Positions 34,634 through 46,909 of a stretch of 64,000 nucleotides of DNA are shown here, one piece after another. Numbering within the stretch: the stretch's first letter is position 1; each line of letters begins with the position of its first letter. Made by a program: the position numbers and the translations under genes. Source of the DNA: Entonaema liquescens (Eukaryota; Ascomycota; Sordariomycetes; Xylariales; Xylariaceae); the NCBI GenBank assembly GCA_902805475.1, contig CADCSX010000001.1, positions 1,364,001-1,428,000 on the forward strand, in the 5' to 3' direction. The notes under the pieces were generated by a model. It ran no database searches and had not been told where the DNA came from. It worked only from the letters and a program-made list of their open reading frames with translations.

Positions 34634-36305
34634 AGGTACGAGTTATACGTTATGTAGTCCATGTAAATTCAACAAAGCGTATCAGGCATCAATAGCTTCT
34701 GGCTGCTTTACTTGACAGCATGGCTATCAACCATTCCAGTCGAAGGCGCAGTAAACTCCAGATCGTACCCCGAAAGGATCATGCTGCAGATGCAAACCAT
34801 TATAGCTTTGCCATAGGCGAAGGAACCATTGCAGATACCAATAAGTGAGAAAGGAATCCGTGGGATATTGTCTTTCACTGGGGCCTAGGGATGATAATCA
34901 CCAGTTCATGCATCGGGATAGTCTCGTAAATCCTTCTCCGTTCTCCTTCTTCTTTAGTTATCAATGAACAATCGGTCTAAGGTCTACGAAAAGCCGAGCA
35001 ATTATCGGCCCATTTGTATTTTCGTTGACAGCACAAGTAAAACAGGCAGAAATGGATGCCTTAAGTCGTCGCTACAACATTTTTCGGGATATAGCGGGGG
35101 TGAATGGATCGACCAGGATTACTAAAGAAACTAATTATACAATATGTATAGTAGATGTATAGTGTAGAACCGGCTTTTCTCACCTTGGAAACAAGTTGGA
35201 GCTCGTTTAAGCTGTTGAAACCCTTATGCTTCTGTTGGCGGCAAACAGAGTAAGCGGTAAACGACGCGTAATTAAAATCAGATGCGAACCTAACAACGCA
35301 ATGGATGGACGGGAAAAGGCTTGATGCCGATGACCGCCGCGAAATGCCAAGACTACCAGGGAGGTGTGGAATATATTGGCCGGCGTATCATTCTCGATTT
35401 TTCCCAAGACGGTTGGATTGGACGATACTCTCTCTCTTTCTCTTACTTTATTCTGTTGAAACAACCTACAATATGAGAAGATATGTCGAATGTTGAAAAT
35501 AACCTTAAGTAGGTCCCTAATAGAAATCTTATCCCTACCTCTTACATAAGTACCTTCTAAGGAATACAACCGTATACTTCATCTGCATCTTTTTTACTCA
35601 GATACTTTAATGAGGCTCTAAACTTTATGTTGGACCTATCGGCAGATTTGAATTACATACATGAAAAAGTACAGTAAGATTTGTACTATTAAATACGCGA
35701 TTACCTAAATGTAAATGTACCTACCTAGTATTCTACACGTGATGGTAATTACTAATACGCAAAAATAAGCACTGATAGATAATTTAGGTACCGATTATTC
35801 CATTCTACAAGCCTTAATGGGCTTTAGGTCTCGGACTTGCTCCATTTGAAATGTTGCTGTTTCGATACGGGTATGGTAAACTAGATCTCTCATCACGGAA
35901 TGACCCTTTTTAGTTCCTTAGACCAACGGGGTTTCATCGTGTCATTATCCAATCAATTCGGCATCGCATAAAACCATGCGCATACATATGTACATACATC
36001 GTACACCGTACAGCGTACAGCGTACATATCGATACTAGATTGATGCTAGGCTGCCGAAAAACAAAAGCAGGGAAGCCGGTTAGTAATGAAACCGTGCGCT
36101 CGGAGGACAACCTCTTTTAGCCTGTTGTATTACGTAAGTCCGCGGTTGGAACCCGCGCATTGATTCGAGTTGGGAGTTAATGAAAAGTGATGAAACTTTT
36201 TACGACATGCGTTCTAGCGGCCGTCATTTATCCAGGTTCTCTGGTAACACGGTGACACCTTACGTAATAAATAGTGTGAACCCAAAAGGATTAAAGATGC
36301 GAAGC

Positions 36306-36328
36306 TTTTTTTTTTTTTTTTTTTTTTT
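36306..36328. repeat. Poly-T tract (23)
   Basis: An uninterrupted run of 23 T on the plus strand, the second such tract in the desert. Confidence 0.9.
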
Positions 36329-37278
36329 CTTCATCAGAACCTGCAAGTAGAAAAGAAAGAGAATAAGGTGTGGTTCTCCAAAACTGTATCATACCATCGC
36401 CCTCGGGGTGTGTATCTAATAGTTGGAGAACCATATAGCCGAAGGAGTCCTAAAACCCGACGCTGAACCTATAAGATATGCAATGGCAAGAAAGAGAAGG
36501 TGTAAAAAGTCCGATCTTTATTACTACTCTTCGTCACCCAACCCAACTACATAGGTAATATACCAATACCTTACCTAAGGTTATTATACCTAAACAATCG
36601 TAAGATGTCTAGACTGTTTATCTTATACAGGTGCACGACTTAATAAGTGCTTACTTGTCGTATGAGTACTGTGTACTGGGTAGTGTAAGAACAGGACCTC
36701 CCCTGGTTACTTGCGAGTTCGCCTCTAACTATGTGAAGCTATTGTGGATGTACACATACACATATTCATACTAAGCAATGTACGGACGTAAATGTGGGTT
36801 GGGAGGAGTTGCCTAGATGGGAAGGGGCAGTCATAAGTAGAGAGCTGTACGACGGCAGATGAAAGGAAGAGGAAGCGGGTACACAAAACTAATGAATATA
36901 ACACAAGTGCAATTATAGCAACGATTGGCTTCAGCTAGAAGGAAGCACGTCGGCCGATGATGCGGAATCCGATTTTTGAATTCTACATTAGGTAAACAAA
37001 AAGTTGTAAGGTAATTTTGAGGTATCATCGGTATACATAGGTAGGTAGTATATGAGTCGGGAATACATACATGTATGGATAAGGTCTATTGTAGCGTTAA
37101 CCGCTACCTTACTTGGGTACATTATGTAGGTAGGTAAGTTAGGTACATCAAGTATGTACTTGGTGTACTCGATACTCGATTTGACGTAGTGCTCATTCAT
37201 CTCGACTGGACATAGGCAATTCTTTTTTACTCGGGATCGCTATTATCCTGTTTTGGGTATCAATTTGCAACTTCCTCG

Positions 37279-37318
37279 TCGTAGTAGTTATTATTATTAT
37301 TGTTATTATTATTATTAG
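37279..37318. repeat. Imperfect (ATT/GTT)n trinucleotide repeat
   Basis: A string of TAG, TTA and TTG triplets with mostly ATT periodicity over about 40 bases. Confidence 0.75.
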
Positions 37319-39046
37319 TCAGGTTACACGAGTGACAAACCAACATTGATTACAAAGAAGATGCGTCGACCATTCAGATGCTTTCATTCCAATCGCGGTA
37401 CCCTCCAACAAGCATCAAATTCTCCCGCCGGCAGTTCGTTATGCCTCGTTATGCCTTGTTACGCAAACGTCTGAGATAGTTCAGCTTTTCATTCAATGTT
37501 CATTCTTTTATTATTCTTATTAATTTTTTTTTTCTTCTTCGTGCTAGGTACGGTTGTACTCGGTCAAAGTACCTATTACCTAAGTTTACAACCCCACAGC
37601 CTTACGATTCTAATTTCCATTCGTCCACTTGGGGTGCGCTTGGCTGCGGCGGTAGCTGCTACCATACTAAGTACTTAAAAAAGTACATCGTCTTGGTAGT
37701 TACGTACCAGTTGCACATTTAGGGCGAGCACAAGCTGCAAGTGCTGACAAACCAACCTCACCTTAAACAAGTCTGTGATCAACCCTCGTCTCTTCCCCCT
37801 CGGACATTTCGGCCGTCAACAGTACTGTCTGACTGGTAGGTATTGAACCGCCAACAAGCAGCTTAATAGCTTTTAATACCCCACCCATATTGCCTGTTCG
37901 CCTGTTTCTCTTTGTTGGCGGCGTATCCATAAAAATTTAATACTTCTGGACACTGTGCGGTACTCATTACCTTCCAAGCATCTTCGCACAAGCCACGGTC
38001 CCGAAGCAAAAAACTAACCACTTTGCGCCTCTTCCTAAATTTTCCTCGAGGTATTTTGTTTTGCATATCCATATCCCTCTTTTACTTTAGTACGCGTTCG
38101 TCATCTGGGACAAGACTTGCCTATGCCTATATGCCCATATGCCCATATGCCTAGAAACCCAACCACGCTGTTACCTAACCTTTTGAACATCGCTGAATAA
38201 TCCATTACGATAGATCCTATCCTATCACGTGGAGGCGCGGGTATCATTGGGTCCTTAACTCCGTCGAGGTCACCTTGAATTCTGCCGACGCCAGATTGGA
38301 CAGGCTATACGATTAGGGAACCTGGGGACTCTTTCGCATTGGCCTGTTATTCCTGTTACTCATCCGAATTTCGCCTGGAATACTCTTCGAAACATCCAAG
38401 TTTTCTTGTTGATTGACATTAACTGCTACCTTGAGTAATCAAGCAGCGGTTAACTACTCCGTCAAGTACACCCAATCTATTCTATCAATCTACCAGCCAA
38501 CCTGCGAAATATTGACCCTACCGAGGATCCCAACATCTCCAAAGTACTGCAAGCGGTATCACAGTATTGGGATATACGCAACAACTCAACAACGATAACT
38601 GCACTACTTTCCATATTTACCTTTTATGTGTTGAGGAATACTATACAATAGTACAGTACAACTGGCGCAACTGTATAGTCGTTTGCGAGGTCAGAAACTA
38701 AACGCCAACTTCGCGCGCTATTTTTCACTCCAGCCACATCGTTTCTTTTAACCTTGGTGTGCGATAAAAGGAAAAATACAAATATCCTAGGGAAACAAGA
38801 CATTACTAGAGTACCTATCCCGGTGTCCAAATTGACTTTCCACCCCTGCAACGACAAACGCCGTCCTTCCTCCGAGCGGAGCCCGTCGCGCGCTCCTCTC
38901 TTTAATAGTGCGTTTTGGACGGAAACGGTTCCGTCCCTGGGTAGAGACCAGTGTGTTTCCGCGTATTTGGTATTTACAAATACGGTCACACCAAGTTGTC
39001 ACTGCATAAGTATCGCGTTATCTTGATGCTGAGTCAGATATCCAAA

Positions 39047-40695
39047 ATGCAGAATCACGGTAAGTGGCCGAGTTCTTCTTTAGCTCTTAGCTCTCTTTTT
39101 TTTCGCCCGGTGCTGCACTAGAAATATTTCCAACCATCATCGAAAAAAAAATTAACCCCCCACCCCCGTACCTTTTCTACATTCACCCCTCCACTGTGAC
39201 GCCGCATTACTGCGCAGTTTACACGCCCCCCCTCGGCCACACCCCAGCTATGCCCTGACCGTCTAAGTCGCTTGAGGTCACCTTTTACTGCGAACATGTA
39301 ATCAGACATACCTCATATGCTGGCGCCAGGAGTTTTCTACTACTGTTGCTACTACTGTTGCTACTACTTTTGACGGCTTCGGGGTCGCGTTGCAAGGCCA
39401 ATCTGGGATCCATCCACTTGCTTTTCCGGTCCCCATATCCCTTCATTACGAAATACCCGCCTATATCCTGGACAAACTTTCCTACATACATATTCGGTCT
39501 GTAGTCCGCCTCACTTACTCCGTGGTTCTAACTCTGATACCTTTTATGTCTCTTTCCCCATTCTTGGATATATGCCCCAGACATCTACCAGACCTTTACC
39601 GGTATTCACATACTGACATAATCTCTTTTACTTTTTATAGAAGAATCCGAAGCGCGCGCAAAGGTCGAACCGGGTGCGAGTTATTTGAATCACTCACCAC
39701 CTAACTCGGCGCCATCTCCATTGGCTGCTGTCGCTGCAACTCATCCTGCTCTCAAGCCCATACGCCCTTCACCACAAGCGCATGGATACGGCGGTTCTAG
39801 CATAGAGACGCAGTCGCATATTCACCCTCAGCTTCGAACGTCTTCTGCAGGTGTTCCGGCATCTGATATGATGCAGAGAGGAGTCTCACCTCCGTCCGAC
39901 GAAGGCGCACCCGTTTCTGCCTCTCCCGTAGCCAACATGGCCGCTCAAGGACTCCTAGGGCATGACCCTGATGATTCTGTAACGGACGGGCGAAAGGCGA
40001 AGCGGGAATTATCGCAATCGAAAAGAGCCGCCCAAAATAGAGCTGCTCAGGTAAGTGGGGCGCTTTTCTTGTTTTGCTATGGTTTTGCGAGCTGGGGAGC
40101 TACCGTAATGAAAACGGTTTACAGACCCGGGCGTCTCGCATCTTCGATGTAGATCGCTCGTGTATACTAGCTTGGCTCCACCATATCATGGCCCATCTAT
40201 ACGTTCTATTACGTAACTAACTTATTATTCTAGCGCGCTTTTAGACAAAGAAAGGAACATTACATCAAGAAGCTCGAGCAGCAGGTGCGCGATTATGGTG
40301 AGATGGAGCATAGCTTCAAGGCAATTCAAAACGATAATTATGCTCTTCGCGAATACGTCATCCAATTACAATCTCGCCTTTTAGACTTGCAGGTCGAGTT
40401 ACCCCAACCACCACCTAACGTAAATATTGCACCCCCCGCTACGGCCTCCACTAGTGCTCGCAATGCACACGCGACCACGGCCCCTGAAGCTGGCCCTAAT
40501 AATACCAACGCTGGAACTCTAGCGGACGTTGCGGCAGCGGTGGCCGGTTTAAGAGCTAGAGAGCCTTCGGCCGATGGCCTGTATGCAAAGCCCGCTTATA
40601 AGGCAGAATCCAACGAGGACTCGCAAACAGCAGAAGAAATCCGCAGGCAGCTCCAACAGGAGGGAGGACCCGCCCCCTCATCCCTGCGAGCCTAG
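39047..40695 (+). CDS. kapC: YAP-like bZIP transcription factor, kapC type
   Basis: A fungal AP-1/YAP-like bZIP regulator expected to act in the nucleus. Three exons: 39047-39059 (13 nt), 39641-40050 and 40234-40695. Introns are 581 bp (GTAAGT...TATAG) and 183 bp (GTAAGT...TCTAG), giving 294 aa. The basic region KRELSQSKRAAQNRAAQ-RAFRQRKEHYIKKLEQQV contains the YAP-type NxxAQxxFR signature; the second intron falls exactly between NRAAQ and RAFR. A leucine zipper follows from about residue 155, then FKAIQ...NYALREYVIQLQSRLLDLQ, which matches the kapC group better than Yap1. No Cys-rich redox domain is seen, unlike Yap1. The N-terminal 125 residues are Ser/Pro/Ala-rich. The stop at 40695 gives a length close to other kapC proteins; a longer C-terminus is possible only with an unseen intron. 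Confidence 0.85.
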
Positions 40696-41697
40696 TCATC
40701 TCAAGAGAGGGAATCGGATGCCGATCCCGAAGGAAGCCTATATATAGGAGACTTCCAGCAGTATAATTATCCCGAGCCAAGAAGCTCCCTAGGAAACACC
40801 GGCATCCTCGAAACCGACTGGGAAGTGGGCGAACTCATACTTTAGGGAGATGAAGATTCGTCACCATTGTAGAAGATGAACGGTTGGGAACTAAGGAAAC
40901 TTTTGGGGAAACAAAACAAGAGGTTGCGACCCCCTGCCTCATTTCATATCTGTCATATTGTGGCGTTACGGACTCGCATGGTTTCGAAGAATTGGTCGGA
41001 TCAGGCGTTCGAGAGCATCATACCTTGGTTTGCGGTGACCATACTTGCGGCGGCTGTCGGCAATTGATGTTTTGCGGTGGCTATAGATGGTTGTCATGCA
41101 ATCCCTAGCTCAGCTTAGGGATATAGGAGGTAAGACGAAGGGAAAGTTATGGTTTGAAAGTGGAGTTCAAGGCATTGAACATGCCTGGCTACAAGAGAAG
41201 GTTTCCCCTGTTGGAGCAGAATACCTATACTACGGTACAAGGTCAAGTCCCAATGGACACGGGAATTAATTACAGAGCATCTGTAGGCGTGGCCTCGTAG
41301 TCAAGTTACATCACTGCGAACCTGACGAGTAGCTTTGATGCGGGCTCACCCTGCTATCTACCGATGAATAATAATATTGCCTTCTACTGATCATTTAATT
41401 GACGTTATCCCATATCATCTTGCTGTGCCGAATATAACCCCTTTTCTTCAACTTTTGAGCTCTTCTTCCTCGCGCCTCTAGTACACCCCCTCCCCCCTTT
41501 TGTGTAACCTAGACGTAGGCGCAGAAGTAACACGAACCAAACTCTACTTGCAGACGGATGGAACTAGATAATCTTGACCGCTTTGCGAACAAACCATGCT
41601 ACGCTGCTGATATTAATACGTTGTATTAAGCCTGACTACCTAACCTCCGTTCCGAAGCAAGTTACCTATGATTACCTAGGTTAGGTACGTATAGTAT

Positions 41698-41770
41698 AGT
41701 ACCTACTACCTACTACCTACCTACTACCTACCTACTACCTACATAGCTTAGGTAGCTAGCTAGCTAGCTA
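41698..41770. repeat. (CTAC)n then (TAGC)n simple repeat
   Basis: Tandem ACCTACT/CCTA units followed by a TAGC run. It is the densest example of the TACCTA words scattered through the intergenic DNA of this window. Confidence 0.85.
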
Positions 41771-41969
41771 TACAAATTGGATAATGGGATGATGAACGGA
41801 TGGGGAAATGGAGGGCACGCAAGATGAGCACTATAGTAGTATAATCGATCGCATAATATATCCTGGCGGGAGGAGTAGTTGCGTGTTTTTCTTTTTTTTT
41901 TTGCTGTCTCCCTTGTTGTAACTGTCTATATATGCGTTGCGCCTATGTATGTATGCTTAGCATATTATT

Positions 41970-41993
41970 ACCCTACCCTACCCTACCCTACCC
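41970..41993. repeat. (CCCTA)n simple repeat
   Basis: Four to five copies of a CCCTA unit. It differs from the usual fungal telomere unit CCCTAA by one base per repeat. Confidence 0.85.
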
Positions 41994-42266
41994 ATCGTCA
42001 TCATTATCTGCGCGGGACTGCCAACGTGGTATCGTATTTGGGAAGTGGTAGAATTGAATAAGAAAAGAGAGAGGTATCCGTCCCCATTCCTCGTCACACT
42101 CACCTACCACCCACCGCCGCTCGCGTGGTACGAAAAGTGTAGGCCCGAAGGAAGCAGGCATGTTGTCGTTAATAGGTATGGCATAGCATTTAGTAGTGTT
42201 AGGTAGCAGTTTAAGCTACCAATGTTGCGAGCGCCAAGACCGCAAGTGATTACGGGATCTGCCCAC

Positions 42267-42289
42267 ATCCTCATCCTCATCCTCATCCT
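42267..42289. repeat. (TCATCC)n simple repeat
   Basis: About four copies of a six-base TCATCC unit in the region downstream of ARP5. Confidence 0.8.
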
Positions 42290-42641
42290 TCTTTTTCTTT
42301 TCCGTCTTCCTGGTCCTGGCTGTGGCACCTAACTAGGTAGGCAGGCCTAACTATCATCGTCATCATAATCATCGCCTGCTACCGAATCTGATAACTGATG
42401 TTATAGATACAAGTACGCCTTTTCATCCAAGTACCTAAGTTATATGCCTTTGACATCTTGCAGGAAAGATGTAAAAGGGCAGGTAAATCGAGTAAGCAGT
42501 TCGTTACCGCCGTGATAAACCCACGTGTTATGTCGCGTTACACAAACCGTGAGAGCTAATAAGAGAAGGGAGGGTTACGTTGAGCGCGTCTAGGTTAATT
42601 GCGGTAAAGAGCGCCGTGCTTGTGTAACGAAGGTTAAGCTC

Positions 42642-45325
42642 TCAAGAGTAAGAGTTGCCCATGTCGTGCTCCTATAGAATCAAAAACGGGTTAGCGTACG
42701 ATATTATCTCAGCTGAACGGGATAATTGTATACACGTTTTGTAAGGATGATTTGCTAATGGCGTGGGATAAAAGGTGTTGGTTACTTTGATCCACACTCG
42801 TGGCTGAGAGCTGTCTTGCTTACTGCATTTCTGTCTTGTGCTATCGACATAAAACAGGTAAAGCATCTTTGACAGCTACGCAAGCCACCTGCGATTGACG
42901 GCATAGCGTAGTATGCAGTACACATGCCGGCCATCATGATATAACGAATAGAAGTTGGAACGAAAGTAGAAAACTAAAAACGTACCTTTATGTAATCATG
43001 CCCCTTCTCCTGATATTCTGCTTTCGTCACCAAAGATGACTTCCAGCTTGGCGTTCCGACCCATTGGGCGGCACCCTTCCACGCATCAAGTATTGCGTCG
43101 CCGGCGCGGCGAATCTTGAGCGGCGAGTCCACGGGGAGCAACGGGGTTAAGCCCTGGCGAAGACGATCGTCGAAGCCCTCGAAGAGAGTATTCCCACCAG
43201 TCAAGAAGATATCCTTCAAGAAATCGTCGCGGTTTAGACCTGGTACACCCACAAGTCGCTGTGTAAGTATGTCGCCAGCGATCTCGACGAGCCCAGCCTG
43301 GTCGACTCCTGCGATAGAGGGTTGGAATACGACTTCAGGTACTCGTATACGCTCAACGTTGAGATGTATCTGATGGATTTCCGCCTGGGAGGAAGGGTTG
43401 AAAGGTCGCGGTCCGCGCAGGAATGCATGCAAAAGACTCTTGTTCCAATCATTCTGCGCTTCCCATGTATGTTCGTGCGTGAATCCCTCATCGTAGCGAA
43501 GCAGATCTTCTTCAAGCGTCTTGAGAGTTCCTTCAAGATCCTCTTCACCCTCTTCGTCATCGCTACCGCCCTCGCCCACCTGAATCTGTCTGTACACGCC
43601 CCAGTCGTCATCGTTTGCGCCGAAGTTATCGTCGTCGTTACCGCGTCGGCGCTTGCCTCGGGGATTGTCTGAAGCTAGATTTGCTATTGACTTCATACGG
43701 ATTTGAGAAGCTAAGGATTTCCGGTTTCCTAGGTCAGCCTTTAGGCGATCCCGCTCCTTCATTTTCTGTAATGTAAGATTTCGGGCTACTCGCTTCTCCT
43801 CGAGCCATCCCTCTAGATCGTTCTCGCGGCGCTCTCTGTCTAACCGCTCTTCTTCTGCAACGCGCGCCTTCTCGGCTTCCTTCTCGGCTTTCGCACGCGC
43901 TCGCGCCTCGTGATTAGACTTAAGGAGTCGTTGATGCCGCTTCGCTTTCAGACCAGCTTCGTCGAGCTGGTCATCAGGTACTTCAAGAAGGCTGAAGTCG
44001 GGTGCTTCCTGCTCTTCTTCAGGATCACCGCCCACATCCTTCGTTCGAGCTCGCTTGATCGACTTGTCCAATTCCTTAATGGTACGCTCAAGGTGTTGCT
44101 CATCCTTCATATCCTCCGCATCAAGAAGGCGTTTGGTATCCTTTTTATTCGCATCGTTAATCTTCTCCTGCAGCTTCTTATAGTACTCTAACTCCTGTTC
44201 CTTTCGCATTAGTTTTTCTAGGCGCATCTTAGCCGCTTGTTCTTGTAATCGTCGCCCACTCTCTTTCTTCCGCTCGGCTATCCGGGCGAGCTCTTCCTCG
44301 CTCTTCTGAACTATTACTTCTTCTGTAAACGGATACTGGATTACAATATCCCGGTCTTCCAGTCCGGTCCAGTCCAGGTATGATCGTAATTCTTCATCAT
44401 ATGATTTAGATATATAGCAATGGTCCCTTATCATATGTTCCGCCTGCGATGCGTTCAGCTTTCCTGGGAAAGAAGGGTATTTCAGACGGATGAGCTTAAG
44501 CAAGTATTCCGCGGCATGCCATCCACCCCAATTGAGTCGGATAGCCTGAGCTAGCATGGCCTTCGAGTCAAAAACGGGAATGACATGTGTAGAACTATAA
44601 GAGGATGAGACAACCAATCCTGTCTGTCCCTTATTGTAGCGGTATGAAAAGAGAGAATCGATACCCGTGGCTAGTGAAGGGGCCTGGTAGCATTCGAATA
44701 TGATTTCGTTCATAGCTATACCATGTTAGCTGGTTAAACTGGAGCAAGCTTGGGGAAGATATACATTTCCGTGAATATGGTAAGTTTGCTACCGCCTCAG
44801 TCATGACGATGGGCAGGTCGATAGCTCCGTCGGCATTATTCATGCCTAGCTTTAGAAAGGTCCAGTCCAGTACATGTTCTTCTACATCCCAATTACTGAC
44901 TATACCAGTTCCAGCTTCAAAAGCGTTTCTTATATGCCCTCTGGCTGTCGTATCGGAGTAACAGTCGTAACCGGCGAATGAATAGGTCTTTCCTAGCTTT
45001 CTGTCTCTGTACTTGGCCATAATAGGTGGGATACTGAATCTCGGTTTCGACTCGAATGACCACCCAGCTCTAACAGCGGATGAGCCTATAAGAATAATTT
45101 CATATTAGCAGATTGATAGCATGCGGGATGTTCCCAAGGCGTACCATTGTCGATGACAATCGCGACGCTGCCCGGAGGTTTTGCTAGAGCCTCCTCACGG
45201 CCATCCGGTTGTGGTGTAGTAGGTTTCTCGAACTTGGTTTCCTTCACATTGTAGATTCGAGGCGGGGGATAGATTTTCTCCTGTCGCACAGGAAGCGCTG
45301 GAAGGTCGGTGGCAGAAGGCGCCAT
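42642..45325 (-). CDS. ARP5: Actin-related protein 5, INO80 complex
   Basis: ARP5 is a subunit of the INO80 chromatin remodeller, where with Ies6 it forms a module that contacts the nucleosome. Four exons: 45145-45325, 44765-45085, 42986-44715 and a 30-nt last exon 42642-42671. Introns are 59, 49 and 314 bp, giving 753 aa. The actin fold starts with VAIVIDNGSSAVRAGW (phosphate loop), then SKPRFSIPPIMAKYRDRK; exon 3 opens SMNEIIFECYQAPS. Long charged coiled-coil insertions (about residues 280-480, rich in Glu, Lys and Arg) interrupt the fold, as is normal for Arp5. Near the C-terminus are IFLTGGNTLFEGFDDRL and GAAQWVGTPSWKSSLVT. The far last exon adds EHDMGNSYS, matching the family ending; without it the frame reads into intron sequence. 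IES6 lies about 1.6 kb away. Confidence 0.94.
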
Positions 45326-46079
45326 GTTATTGGGAATACGCGGGTTAGTATTTACACAGAGCCAGTATATCGCATGTTTGAGTAAGTTACTGTGTAGATG
45401 ATCGCGTGTCGAAAATGATCTACCGGATTGATTCTTTCGTTTAGAGAGCTAGAATAATGGATACAGCTTAATTGACTGTCAAGTTTTGAGAAATGTGTGT
45501 TGTACGTATTCCGCGGCGTGAAAAGTAAAATTGTTGTAGATTCTCTCATCCGAAGGTACGAGGCTGACAAGCAAGGATACCGCTAAACAGCTGCCCTTGC
45601 TTCTATGGCTTCTATGGGGCGTCAGGGTAATAGTTGGAAGAGCTCATTGGAGCAGACACGTTATTAATAGAGCTGCAGCTCAGTGCCTAGGCCATTTGAT
45701 AAGGCATTTGATAAGGACGGTGGGGCCCGGGTACATACTTAGGTTACATGTAACGGGCATATGAAGGTCGCGTCTTCGAAAGAATACTCGCGTCTTCATT
45801 TGCGTAAGGGAATATTTCAATACCTGTGAATATCTCACTTTATCACTCTAGAGATGCATTTCATTTAATGGCCCTCATGAATGATACGCCATATGACTCC
45901 AGTACCAGAAGTTCTCAAACCCTATAATCATTTTACGAGTATAGTATTGAGTCTCCCTTAAAGGTAGACAGAAGATATTTTGCTTGTGTTCATAGTAATA
46001 TACGACAACCTGCTTAGCATTTTCCTAGACCACCTGCTACAAAGCTTTAATTCTCATACTTATTCGAATAGAGACTAGT
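45326..46079. other. Intergenic between ARP5 and DAD4
   Basis: This is upstream of ARP5 and downstream of DAD4, both on the minus strand. It contains a TAGGTTACATGTAA palindrome-like word near 45751. No gene is supported. Confidence 0.5.
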
Positions 46080-46499
46080 TCATGAGGGTTCCTTCAGATT
46101 GTCCGTTGCTACACAATGGTTAATAGATTAGAACTAGTTTTAATGTGTAATTGGTCAGGATATGACATACCTTCTAGATGGAAGAGGACGTTGGATTGGT
46201 AGTTCTTGAACATCTGGGCAACGAGCTCGATGTTCATATTTTGGATATTGATCTCCTGAAGGCTCTTGTTCATGACGACGATGGACTCGTTGAGTTTCTC
46301 CTATAAACATAGTATAAGTTATTGAGTATAGTTAAACCATCTGGGCTTGTTAGTTAGGGGAGGGGTTCAAGAGCCACTTACAACATTGGTGATGATACGC
46401 GATAGCAGAAGATTCTGCTGATGCTCGTGAGGGCTCTCCTATAATTGTCTATTAGAATGGTATCTCATAAAATCAATTGGGTGATAAATATAGTACCAT
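46080..46499 (-). CDS. DAD4: DASH complex subunit Dad4
   Basis: Dad4 is a small coiled-coil subunit of the fungal DASH/Dam1 ring that couples kinetochores to microtubules. Four exons: 46497-46499 (only the ATG), 46382-46438, 46171-46300 and 46080-46108; introns are 58, 81 and 62 bp, giving 72 aa. The assembled protein matches the family throughout: ESPHEHQQNLLLSRIITNV, EKLNESIVVMNKSLQEIN, NMNIELVAQMFKNYQSNV and the ending LFHLEATDNLKEPS. All donors and acceptors are GT-AG and phases agree. The first coding exon consists solely of the start codon, so splicing is essential for any Dad4 product. The gene is too fragmented to appear as one open frame. It sits between ARP5 and IES6 and diverges from IES6. 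Confidence 0.92.
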
Positions 46500-46909
46500 G
46501 TTGTTTAACTTTGGCCTTCGACTTGCATCAAAGTGAAAGTTGGATAATTCGTGGTGAATGAATTGCTTGTTGGTGTATTAATGAAGCCCCGGGATTAAGG
46601 TGTTAAATGACGACAAGTGCGATACGATACCTAGGCTGCGCTGGAAATATGTACATACGTGTGTAACTAAGTAGCGGTAACTCTTGGCAAATTCAGGCAC
46701 CTCAGAGTCCAGCTTCGGGGTTGGTAACTACGACCATCATGCTCAAGAACTCAAACCACAAAAAAAACACAACTCAGTAAATAGGTACCTAACGAGGCCG
46801 AATCTTGGGGGGTTTACCACAGCTACCAACCAACCAGTTTTATCTAATAGTTCACAATTATCATTTACAACGCCTCTCTATTGAACATATATCTGCACGA
46901 ATACCGACA
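46500..46909. promoter_or_regulatory. Divergent promoter region DAD4 / IES6
   Basis: 410 bp separate the DAD4 ATG (minus) from the IES6 ATG (plus). The frame of IES6 stays open upstream to about 46805, but the protein-like sequence starts only at MAAPTEAQ. No named element is recognised. Confidence 0.4.

Larger units (their letters stand above)
31259..39046. other. AT-rich gene desert, 7.8 kb
   Basis: No coding region can be supported on either strand. The longest open frames (about 120 codons at 35207-35569 and 38624-38989) lack protein-like features. The DNA is AT-rich, with 23-base poly-T runs at 33927-33949 and 36306-36328, a 13-base poly-G at 34621-34633, ATT/GTT triplet repeats near 37279-37318, CCATATG repeats near 38126-38152 and many TACCTA/TAGGTA words. 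I find no transposase, reverse transcriptase or terminal repeats. The last few hundred bases should be the kapC promoter and leader. Heavily decayed repeat DNA or a long noncoding RNA cannot be excluded. Confidence 0.55.
40696..42641. other. Intergenic, 1.9 kb, repeat-rich
   Basis: This lies between kapC and ARP5 (convergent). It contains a dense CTAC/ACCTACT repeat (41698-41742), a TAGC run (41751-41770), a CCCTA run (41970-41993) and a TCATCC run (42267-42289). Small open frames at 40876-41108 immediately follow kapC but show no conserved feature. Confidence 0.55.

Noticed and set aside
31259..39046. Transposon or LTR remnant
   Set aside because: No transposase, reverse transcriptase, integrase motif or matched terminal repeats could be read; kept only as a gene desert.
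40876..41108. Two overlapping open frames after kapC as extra kapC exons
   Set aside because: No splice sites link them in phase to kapC and they show no bZIP-family C-terminal features.
41970..41993. CCCTA repeat as an interstitial telomere
   Set aside because: The unit is five bases, not the six-base CCCTAA of most filamentous fungi, and only four or five copies exist.
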